DNA of 7,444 nucleotides from Ferruginibacter sp. (GTDB lineage Bacteria > Bacteroidota > Bacteroidia > Chitinophagales > Chitinophagaceae), in the NCBI GenBank assembly GCA_030831725.1, contig JAURKN010000154.1:1-7444 (forward strand). The letters run 5' to 3'. Positions 1-6,370 of the stretch are shown one piece after another; within the stretch, counting starts at the first letter, position 1; the number at the start of each line of letters is the position of its first letter. The notes under the pieces were generated by a model. The model was not told the DNA's origin. It saw only the letters and a list, made by a program, of their open reading frames with translations, and did not search any database. The position numbers were made by a program, and so were the translations under genes.

Positions 1-1
1 A

Positions 2-685
2 GAAAACAAACCAATTCCACCCTTTTCTGTCATACTCACCGTTGACGATGGCTGGAAAGAAAACAAAGAAAATATAGCTGAGGTTGCCGAAAGAATGGGT
101 ATTCCTGTAACTATATTTATATCAACCGAACCCGTAGAAAAAGAAAAAAGGTTTTGGTGGTCGGTTATTGAAGAGGGTAATAAAAAAAAACTTACAAAAC
201 ACACAGTTGGGGAGTTGAAGAAAATACCCAATGTTGAAAAAATCAGCATTGTTGAACCTATAGAAAAAGAATTAATGCCAAAACAAGAGGCATTAACAGT
301 CGACGAAGTGAAATTAATATCCAATGGAAGATTTGTAAGCATCGGGAGTCACACAGTCACACATCCCATACTTACCCAATGTCAACATGAACAATCATCT
401 TTCGAAATTTCCAACTCAAAACAAAAGCTGGAATCATGGATCAATAAGCCTGTGACAAGTTTTGCCTATCCCAATGGCATGTATGGTGAGAGAGAAAAAC
501 AAATTTTAAAGGAGAACGGATACACAATCGCATTCAACACCGTTCCTGAATATGTTACACAAGAGAGTTTGAAACATCCTTTTGAAATTCCCAGATTCGA
601 TGTTCTGGAAAATGTGACATTAATGGAAAATTTTTGTCGCATGACCGGAATTTGGTTTTCTCGAAAAAATAAAAAATCCGCATAA
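2..685 (+). CDS. Polysaccharide deacetylase (NodB-like, CE4 family), 5' end cut by window
   Basis: This is the C-terminal 228 residues of a NodB-homology (carbohydrate esterase 4) deacetylase. The frame is open from base 2, so the Met at base 95 is internal and the true start lies upstream. Motif 1 is TVDDG at partial residues 13-17 (usual form TFDDG), giving the catalytic-base and metal Asp pair. Motif 2 is SHTVTHP with the metal His at residues 117 and 121. FAYPNG at 154-159 corresponds to the usual FAYPxG segment, and IPRFDV at 196-201 to the conserved (L/I)PRxDV-like end of this subfamily. About 75 residues beginning FWW separate motifs 1 and 2, as in relatives found in polysaccharide loci. 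Enzymes of this family remove N- or O-acetyl groups from sugars using a divalent metal. Whether it acts in the periplasm cannot be judged without the N-terminus. The next gene starts one base after the stop. The family call is firm; the substrate is unknown. Confidence 0.9.
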   Translation, partial: ENKPIPPFSVILTVDDGWKENKENIAEVAERMGIPVTIFISTEPVEKEKRFWWSVIEEGNKKKLTKHTVGELKKIPNVEKISIVEPIEKELMPKQEALTVDEVKLISNGRFVSIGSHTVTHPILTQCQHEQSSFEISNSKQKLESWINKPVTSFAYPNGMYGEREKQILKENGYTIAFNTVPEYVTQESLKHPFEIPRFDVLENVTLMENFCRMTGIWFSRKNKKSA

Positions 686-686
686 T

Positions 687-1994
687 ATGGGTTTTTCCTT
701 TTTAAAAATGATCGGTTTCCTGGCCATATTGGCTTATTTGGCTAGTATGCTATTTTTAAAAGGACCCAAAAACAGAGTCTACTTATTTTTCATTCTTTTC
801 TCATTCCCATTTCTACACATCATCATTTTCAGCGATTTCACCGTATTTGATATTGTAACGCTTACACATCTGATTGCATTCGCAAAATCAGACAAGGTAA
901 ATCGGACAGAACTCAGCATTTATAACATTGTGGTTCTTGTTCTTTTTTTATCCATTATAGCAGGATATCTCCTATCCAATTTCAATATCGAGAACGAAAA
1001 TTGGTTCAGACTGATTCGATTCTTTATTGTTTTCATTTTTTGTATGCTTTTAATTAGCACGGCATATAACGACAATGACTTTTTTGAATTGTGGCAAAAG
1101 AGACTTCCACTGCTGGTCATGTTTTGTATTCTTTTTCTCGGACTGCAAATGGCAATAGGCCTTTCTGTAAGTCTGGTAAAAACACTGAACCCTAATGTTA
1201 CGATTGCAAATGGTATCAGATACCCAGGCATTTTTTCAGACCCTCAACAATTCGCACAATTCCTCGGTGCTTCCAGTTTTCTGCTGTTGTTACGTTTCAA
1301 CTCAGAAGAAAAAATAAAAAAAATCAATTGGCTATTATTTGGCCTATGCTTGATTGGTATTTTTGCTGCAGGTGGCCGGGCCGGTTTGATGGGATGGTGT
1401 TTGGGATTTTTTCTTTTTATACTATTCAGCAATCCAAAATATAAGGTTTACATTTTTGGATTTACTATTGTTGCAGGAATAGTCATTTACTTATTTCAAG
1501 ATAAACTTGCCATTTTCAATCGTGGTACAGATTTACAAGATACATATGATTTCAGAGCCCAAATTTGGTTTCAGGCAATTCAAATGTTCATTGAAAATCC
1601 GTTTTTTGGAGTCGGCTTGGGCAATTATGGAGAATATGTTTTCATACATTATCCTGAACAAACCTGGGTGATCAATAACGAATTAGTAGCTTTTGACCAC
1701 CCTGAAAGTGGCTATCTTCTCTATTTAACAGAAACAGGAGGAATAGGATTTTTATGTATCATGTTGTTGATCCTTTTCCCTTTGATCAAATCCCTAATCA
1801 CATTTTTTGAATTTCGAGATATAAATCATATTTTGTTTATATCCGCAATACTCTGTTGGATTGTCGGATTTTATTCTACGGATTCACTCGGTGATGTCAG
1901 AATGAAAATTTGGGTACTCATGATATTCGCAATTATGATATCCTATCGTCTCAAACAAACTGAGACAAAGATTGAGGAAGAAACAACAGATTAG
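687..1994 (+). CDS. O-antigen ligase / Wzy-type polysaccharide polymerase, integral membrane
   Basis: A 435-residue inner-membrane protein with about ten or more hydrophobic segments and one long hydrophilic loop between the later helices, the layout of the Wzy_C / WaaL superfamily. Visible family motifs are PGIFSDPQQFAQFLG (180-194), matching the NPN-like segment; GGRAGLMG (229-236) with a conserved Arg231; RAQIWFQAIQMFIENPFFG (290-308), the R..(I/L)W..A......P..G.G loop motif; and HPESGYLLYLTETGGIGFL (338-356), the HN.YL..L.E.G..G-like motif before the next helix. These proteins act on undecaprenyl-linked glycans at the periplasmic face, either polymerising repeat units or transferring the chain to an acceptor. 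Sequence alone does not separate polymerase from ligase. A flippase directly downstream and glycosyltransferase genes in the same run favour polymerase. The start is the ATG one base after the deacetylase stop; no Shine-Dalgarno is visible. A run of eight A occurs at 1316-1323. Family certain, exact role moderate. Confidence 0.85.
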   Translation: MGFSFLKMIGFLAILAYLASMLFLKGPKNRVYLFFILFSFPFLHIIIFSDFTVFDIVTLTHLIAFAKSDKVNRTELSIYNIVVLVLFLSIIAGYLLSNFNIENENWFRLIRFFIVFIFCMLLISTAYNDNDFFELWQKRLPLLVMFCILFLGLQMAIGLSVSLVKTLNPNVTIANGIRYPGIFSDPQQFAQFLGASSFLLLLRFNSEEKIKKINWLLFGLCLIGIFAAGGRAGLMGWCLGFFLFILFSNPKYKVYIFGFTIVAGIVIYLFQDKLAIFNRGTDLQDTYDFRAQIWFQAIQMFIENPFFGVGLGNYGEYVFIHYPEQTWVINNELVAFDHPESGYLLYLTETGGIGFLCIMLLILFPLIKSLITFFEFRDINHILFISAILCWIVGFYSTDSLGDVRMKIWVLMIFAIMISYRLKQTETKIEEETTD

Positions 1995-2018
1995 ATATTT
2001 TTTACAATTAACAATATA

Positions 2019-3452
2019 ATGCTGAAAAAAATTGCGGTGATAACAAAATTCGATTGGTTCAAAAACAGCGCATGGGGGCTCGTATCTAATATTTTACAAA
2101 ATCTTTTATTCAGTATTTTTTTTATCATAATCGCAAGAGTATACACAGAGAATGAATTTGGAAAGTATGTTATAGCAAATACGATTTATTCTTTTGTCAT
2201 GGGATTTTCTTCTCTTGGACTAGGGCATTGGTTTGTCAGGGAACTTATTAATAGCGAAAACAAAGAAAAAATAACTCAATCATTTTTAAAAATACAAGGC
2301 CTAATCGGCTTCTTTTTTTACTTTCTGAATGTCATAATATCATTCTTGTTATATGACGACATTTTAATTCGCAATATCTCACTGATACTGGGCATAAATA
2401 TCATTTTTGACAACATCATAAATGCTGTAAAATCATTGAACATTGCGAATCAGGAGCAGCGGAAGACATTTAAAATACTGACAATCGAAGCTGCATTGAA
2501 ATGCGGAATTTCTTTATTCTTGCTCGCTTGGGAAATGAATATCATTCTTCTTAGCTCGATTTTGATTGTTCTGAGATTGGTTACGCTGAACTTATTCATT
2601 AAAATGGGAAGCTCGTCCGAAATTCAACTCTCTAAAATAGCAAAGGCAAACGTTCCCTGGTCAGAAATTAAAGATGTAATTCTTAAAAACTGGCCTTTTA
2701 TTATCATTGGCAGTATATCCATAATCAACTGGAGAATCGGGAATATTTTGGTTTCAAAATGGCTTACCATTTACGATGTTGCTGTATATGAGATTTCATA
2801 CAAACTATTTTCACTTGCTTATCTCCTACCCGTTGTGGTTTCCACCACTGTTTATCCGATGTTAATCAAAGCAAATCAATCCGGATTCGAGAATTTAAAA
2901 AAATTATATCACAAAATTTTCTTCCCTTATACAATTTTCGGATTTTTAACTTTCACGTTCATATTCACATTCTCTGAGGACATTATACCTTTTCTATTTG
3001 GGGACAAGTACCAGAACATTTCTATGTATGTGAATGAAATGTTTTTGACTATTCTTATTTTCCCGACTCTTTTTTTACAAGCCAATGTGGTTCTAACATT
3101 GAAATTGGAAAAAATCGATATGATTTGTAACATACTGAGTCTGGTTGTAAACATTTTGATTTGTGTCATCGGCCTGAGTCAATATAAAAGTTTGACTGTT
3201 GTAAATATGGGTTTATTCAGTTCATTTTTATTTTTTCATGCAATTCAAGACTACATCTTGATAAAGAAAAAAGTGACAACCATCAAACACGTTGCTTCTT
3301 TTTATTTACTTAGTTTTATGTCTGTTCTTTATTTCAAATTTTCATCAGATCAGTTTGGAAAATATACCATATTCATTTTAACATGGTCGACACTGGCTTT
3401 TATTTTGTTTATGAAAAGAAAAAATATTGCCCAATTTTATACCAAAAATTAG
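2019..3452 (+). CDS. Wzx-type oligosaccharide flippase (MOP/PST superfamily)
   Basis: A 477-residue, very hydrophobic protein with about 12-14 predicted membrane segments by eye, the usual size and build of polysaccharide transporters of the MOP superfamily (Wzx/RfbX/PST). The N-terminus carries the typical first two helices: an Asn/Trp-containing start near residues 15-30, then IIIARVYTENEFGKY (36-50), equivalent to the usual (A/S)R.L....(F/Y)G.Y. This is followed by SSLGLGHWFVREL (64-76), the GLG....RE(L/I) pattern. A second copy of the fold begins near residue 224 (NWPFIIIGS...), as expected for the two six-helix halves. Such proteins flip undecaprenyl-diphosphate-linked oligosaccharides from the cytoplasmic to the periplasmic leaflet. 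It follows the Wzy-like gene by 24 bases and precedes a glycosyltransferase, which supports a Wzx/Wzy-dependent pathway. The ATG is preceded by an A/T-rich stretch without Shine-Dalgarno. Family call strong; substrate unknown. Confidence 0.9.
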   Translation: MLKKIAVITKFDWFKNSAWGLVSNILQNLLFSIFFIIIARVYTENEFGKYVIANTIYSFVMGFSSLGLGHWFVRELINSENKEKITQSFLKIQGLIGFFFYFLNVIISFLLYDDILIRNISLILGINIIFDNIINAVKSLNIANQEQRKTFKILTIEAALKCGISLFLLAWEMNIILLSSILIVLRLVTLNLFIKMGSSSEIQLSKIAKANVPWSEIKDVILKNWPFIIIGSISIINWRIGNILVSKWLTIYDVAVYEISYKLFSLAYLLPVVVSTTVYPMLIKANQSGFENLKKLYHKIFFPYTIFGFLTFTFIFTFSEDIIPFLFGDKYQNISMYVNEMFLTILIFPTLFLQANVVLTLKLEKIDMICNILSLVVNILICVIGLSQYKSLTVVNMGLFSSFLFFHAIQDYILIKKKVTTIKHVASFYLLSFMSVLYFKFSSDQFGKYTIFILTWSTLAFILFMKRKNIAQFYTKN

Positions 3453-3501
3453 AAATCAAGACTCAAACATTTTTTAATCCTGTTTTTGAGATACATCGTT
3501 A

Positions 3502-4662
3502 ATGAAAAAAGGAAATATGCGCATACTTATTCCCATAACCCAGTTGCCCGTCAAACTCGACAGTATAAAAGGAGGCGTTCATTCGGCTCTTGTCAACTTG
3601 TTGTCTGGTTTTTCAAAAATGGAAGTGGAAATCCGTGTAGTCTCTTTTTCTAAAGAAGTTACTGAAGAAGTTTCTTTTCCATTTTCAGATAACATAAACA
3701 TACATTATGTTCCAGAAGGAAAATATGGGTTTCACATGATCAACTACTGGATGAACGGACCTAAATTAATGAGGAAACAAATACTTGATTTCAATCCTGA
3801 CTTTATTCATTTTGAAGAGGGCAATTCATTTTTTCTCGTCAAACCGAGGGAATTTCCGCTACAAAAAACATTAATAACGATTCATGGCTTTGCATTGGAA
3901 GAAGCCAAGAGAAAGACAAAAATCAAAGATAAAATAACCTGGCTCATCAATGGTTGGCTTCACCCCATTTTGACGCCAAGAAATATCATTCATTTATCAA
4001 CATTTTCAAAAAAGATATCAAAAAAACTGCGAAATGAAAATACAGCGATCATTCACAATGCGATTCAAAACATATTTTTTGAAATTCCCTTGAAAACAGG
4101 AACAGAAAATAAACTACTATACCTCGGAATCATAGACAACAACAAAAACCTGGTTTTTACCTTGGGTTTGATTCATACACTAAATACCAAAGGAAAAACA
4201 TATCATCTTGATGTGATGGGCGGTTTCAGCAATGCTGAATATGAATGGGAAATCAGAGAATTTATCAAAAAAAACAACCTGGAAAAACAAATTTATTTTC
4301 ATGGCTGGGTAAATCAGAAGCAGGTTTTAGAACAATTGAATAAGTCAGACATTCTGATCGTTTCATCGAAGCATGAGTCATTGCCTATGGCTATAGCCGA
4401 AGCCATGGCCGCAGGAAAAGTGGTTCTTGCATCCGCTGTCGGTGGGATTCCAGAAATGTTCGAAGATGGCAAATCTGGCTTCCTCTTCAAATTAAGTGAA
4501 CCCGAGAAAGCGATAGATACATTGATGATGCTTCATAACAATCAAAACTTGATTACCGAAATATCCAAAGAAGCAAGAAATGAGGCATATCAAAAATTTC
4601 ATTGTCAGCATGTAGCAAAATCAACCCTTGATTTCTATAACAAAATTCTAACTTCAATATAA
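3502..4662 (+). CDS. Family 4 glycosyltransferase (GT4, GT-B fold)
   Basis: A 386-residue soluble enzyme, normal length for GT4, expected to act at the cytoplasmic face and add a sugar from a nucleotide donor to the growing lipid-linked unit. The N-terminal acceptor domain has the glycine-rich KGGVHSALVNLL (23-34) and the TIHGF strand-loop (126-130). The C-terminal donor domain starts near LLYLGIIDNNKNL (205-217) and includes FHGWV (266-270) and HESLPMAIAEAMAAGK (291-306). Its E292 and E300 form the EX7E signature, followed by SAVGGIPE (311-318) and GKSGFLF (323-329). One oddity: the Arg of the usual G-R-(x)4-K motif, which contacts the donor phosphates, appears to be Ile210, while Lys215 is kept. 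Start: ATG 3502 gives MKKGNMRIL. ATG 3517 (MRILIP) would also fit the family, with AAGGA only three bases upstream, so the first five residues are uncertain. The linkage and sugar cannot be predicted. Confidence 0.92.
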   Translation: MKKGNMRILIPITQLPVKLDSIKGGVHSALVNLLSGFSKMEVEIRVVSFSKEVTEEVSFPFSDNINIHYVPEGKYGFHMINYWMNGPKLMRKQILDFNPDFIHFEEGNSFFLVKPREFPLQKTLITIHGFALEEAKRKTKIKDKITWLINGWLHPILTPRNIIHLSTFSKKISKKLRNENTAIIHNAIQNIFFEIPLKTGTENKLLYLGIIDNNKNLVFTLGLIHTLNTKGKTYHLDVMGGFSNAEYEWEIREFIKKNNLEKQIYFHGWVNQKQVLEQLNKSDILIVSSKHESLPMAIAEAMAAGKVVLASAVGGIPEMFEDGKSGFLFKLSEPEKAIDTLMMLHNNQNLITEISKEARNEAYQKFHCQHVAKSTLDFYNKILTSI

Positions 4663-4665
4663 TAC

Positions 4666-5412
4666 ATGGTATCATTCAAAAAGAAATTTTATCTGTTTAA
4701 GTTGACAGATACTTGGTTTCGAACCCTTCCCGGTTGGAAAAACCTTTTCCAACTTAACACTTACAGCTTTGTACAAGATCACAAAAACGAATCTCTTCGT
4801 TTTTGTATACGAAGAGATTCTTATACCCTCATCTCCGATTTGACATCCAACATAGATGAACTTGAAGAAAAATTCAGCAGCTCAGTAAAAAAGGAAATAA
4901 AAAAAGCGGAAGCGGATGGTGTAGAATTCATAACCAATAAGGATCTTGATTTTTTCGTAGACTTCTACAATGAATTCGCAGGTAAAAAAAGCATCTATCA
5001 GATCAATAAAAAAATGAAGGATGCGCTTAGCACTGACCAATATCAGATTACGATTTCTAAATATAATGGAGTAATTCTTAATGCGAAGCTTTACCTTTAC
5101 GACCAAGAAATAGGTATTGTGAGAAGTTTTTTGAGTGCCAATGTGAGAAGCGAAGACGCATCCACAAAAAAAAAGGTTGGTATTTCAGGTAAATTTTTAA
5201 TGGCCAAATCGATGTTCTATTTCAAAGAACAAGGTTTTACCCGATATGATTTTGGCGGAATTGCTGAGGGAACAACAGATAAAGGACTTCTTGGCATCAA
5301 TGAATTCAAAGCCTCTTTTGGAGGTTTAAAGCAAAAGGATGTCAATTTTGACTCACTGCCCTATTATTTCTTAAGAAATTTGTCCAAATTTTTGGATAGA
5401 AGATATCAATAA
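4666..5412 (+). CDS. FemAB-like / GNAT-fold acyl- or aminoacyltransferase, short form
   Basis: A 248-residue, probably cytoplasmic protein with no signal peptide or membrane helix. It resembles the FemAB / GNAT_6 group, which transfers aminoacyl or acyl groups to amines. Supporting motifs are SSSVKKEIKKAEADGVEF (71-88), matching the S...R..I.KAEK.G(V/I).(V/I) element; ISKYNGVILNAKLYLYD (130-146), the central GNAT strand pair; and RYDFGGI (193-199) followed by GINEFKASFGG (210-220), equivalent to the (Y/F)DFGG......G...FK..FG ending of the family. True FemA/FemX proteins have two GNAT domains and about 330-420 residues, so this looks like one domain with a short N-terminal part. A pentaglycine-type role is unlikely in the presumed Gram-negative host. 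Modification of a polysaccharide sugar amine is the more natural guess. It starts three bases after the glycosyltransferase stop. It contains a 12-bp inverted repeat (4789-4820) and an A9 tract (5166-5174). Confidence 0.75.
   Translation: MVSFKKKFYLFKLTDTWFRTLPGWKNLFQLNTYSFVQDHKNESLRFCIRRDSYTLISDLTSNIDELEEKFSSSVKKEIKKAEADGVEFITNKDLDFFVDFYNEFAGKKSIYQINKKMKDALSTDQYQITISKYNGVILNAKLYLYDQEIGIVRSFLSANVRSEDASTKKKVGISGKFLMAKSMFYFKEQGFTRYDFGGIAEGTTDKGLLGINEFKASFGGLKQKDVNFDSLPYYFLRNLSKFLDRRYQ
4789..4820 (+). repeat. Perfect 12-bp inverted repeat with 8-base loop inside the FemAB-like gene
   Basis: The arm GAATCTCTTCGT at 4789-4800 is the exact reverse complement of ACGAAGAGATTC at 4809-4820. The 8-base spacer is TTTTGTAT. 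In RNA this would fold as a 12-bp hairpin about 125-155 bases after the start codon, within codons for residues 42-52 (ESLRFCIRRDS). No T-run follows the second arm, so it does not look like an intrinsic terminator. It could slow translation, act as a processing site, bind a dimeric protein or be chance. The symmetry is seen directly; any role is unproven. Confidence 0.8.
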
Positions 5413-5429
5413 ACCGATTCACCAACGTG

Positions 5430-6317
5430 ATGATGACAGACAAATTTTTTGTCAAGCAATGGACCATTGGCATAGCTAAGGGAAAATTGGATGATATACT
5501 GAACAATCAGTTAGCATCACTCTATTTCAAATGGATTGACATCCCTAACCCTGAGGTTTTTGTGGCAGACCCCTTCGTATTGGAACTCCCTTCCGGAGAA
5601 ATTCATGTGTTGGCTGAGCACATACAACAGCCGAATTATGGAAAGTTGATATCGTACAGGTTCAACAAAGACCTGGTTTTGCAGGAAGAAAAAATCATTT
5701 TGGATACAGGCAAACATCTTTCATACCCTTTCATTCTGGAGGAAAACGACGAAATATTCATCATCCCGGAGTCTGCTATGGCAAATGGCGTGTTTGCTTA
5801 TCCCTACAACCCGAATAAGATGTCGCTCGGAGAACCCATCACTTTGATCTCAGAAAATCCACTATTGGATTCCACACTTATTTTTCATGAAGGGAAATGG
5901 TGGCTTTTTGCCACAAAAAAAGGCCCATATAGTAACAGCGAACTTTTCATTTACCATGCAGCTGACTGGAGAGGCCCTTATCAATCACATGAAATGAATC
6001 CAGTGAAAAAAGATGATGATGGTTCAAGACCTGCCGGTAAAATATTCAAAAAAGGAGACGATTTATTTCGTCCTGCCCAAAATTGCAAAGAATACTACGG
6101 CAAATCGGTAACCTTGTATAAGATTCAAACATTGACAACTAAAACATATGTTGAAACCCCTTTTGTTGAATTAAAAGCGGATATACATCAAAAAAATAAA
6201 TATGGATTACATACCATAAACCACTCCGATAGCGTTATTGTCGTGGATTGTCTTAAAAAAACTTTTAATCCATTCATTCAAATCAAACTATTCATACAAA
6301 AAAAATTGAACCGATAA
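5430..6317 (+). CDS. Stand-alone beta-propeller protein like the GINT1 N-terminal / GH43-like domain
   Basis: A 295-residue soluble protein without signal peptide. It resembles the five-bladed propeller domain found at the N-terminus of plant glucosamine inositolphosphorylceramide transferase (GINT1), and in bacterial proteins often next to formyltransferase-like domains; this is recalled from family patterns, not from a search. Five blade-start segments can be seen: FVADPFV (44-50), LSYPFI (97-102), LLDSTLIFHEGKWWLFAT (145-162), GSRPAGKIF then LFRPAQNC (198-219), and YGLHTIN (258-264). Asp47 of ADPF and Glu114 of IPES sit where related propeller glycosidases keep acidic residues, so catalysis is possible but unproven. 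No glycosyltransferase or formyltransferase domain is fused, and the C-terminus ends in a short basic amphipathic tail (about 279-295). Start: GTG 5427, ATG 5430 and ATG 5433 lie in tandem; ATG 5430 was chosen over GTG. It follows the FemAB-like gene by 17 bases. The function is probably carbohydrate-related, with the exact reaction unknown. Confidence 0.75.
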   Translation: MMTDKFFVKQWTIGIAKGKLDDILNNQLASLYFKWIDIPNPEVFVADPFVLELPSGEIHVLAEHIQQPNYGKLISYRFNKDLVLQEEKIILDTGKHLSYPFILEENDEIFIIPESAMANGVFAYPYNPNKMSLGEPITLISENPLLDSTLIFHEGKWWLFATKKGPYSNSELFIYHAADWRGPYQSHEMNPVKKDDDGSRPAGKIFKKGDDLFRPAQNCKEYYGKSVTLYKIQTLTTKTYVETPFVELKADIHQKNKYGLHTINHSDSVIVVDCLKKTFNPFIQIKLFIQKKLNR

Positions 6318-6370
6318 AGAAACATAAAAGATTAACAATCAAGGCTATCTGAATCTTTCGTACCCCCAAT

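Noticed and set aside
128..271. Near-repeat of 18 bases (16 identical) at 128-145 and 254-271, encoding EPVEKE and EPIEKE.
   Set aside because: Short, in coding sequence, composed of common Glu/Lys codons; no sign of a duplicated domain.
920..1432. Minus-strand open frames opposite the Wzy-like gene.
   Set aside because: They lie entirely opposite a strongly supported membrane protein gene and encode no recognisable domain; treated as shadows, like the other short minus-strand frames in the window.
3462..3490. Imperfect inverted repeat (CTCAAACA and TGTTTTTGAG) in the gap before the glycosyltransferase gene, considered as a terminator.
   Set aside because: The stem is short with a two-base bulge, is A/T-rich, and no T-run follows it on either strand.
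3452..3501. Possible internal promoter in the 49-base gap.
   Set aside because: I found no match to the Bacteroidota TTTG / TAnnTTTG promoter elements at usual spacing, nor a convincing sigma-70 pair.
6327..6358. Seven-base inverted repeat (AAAGATT / AATCTTT) in the 53-base gap before the CapK-like gene.
   Set aside because: The arms are short and A/T-rich, the loop is 18 bases, and there is no T-run after it; chance is likely.
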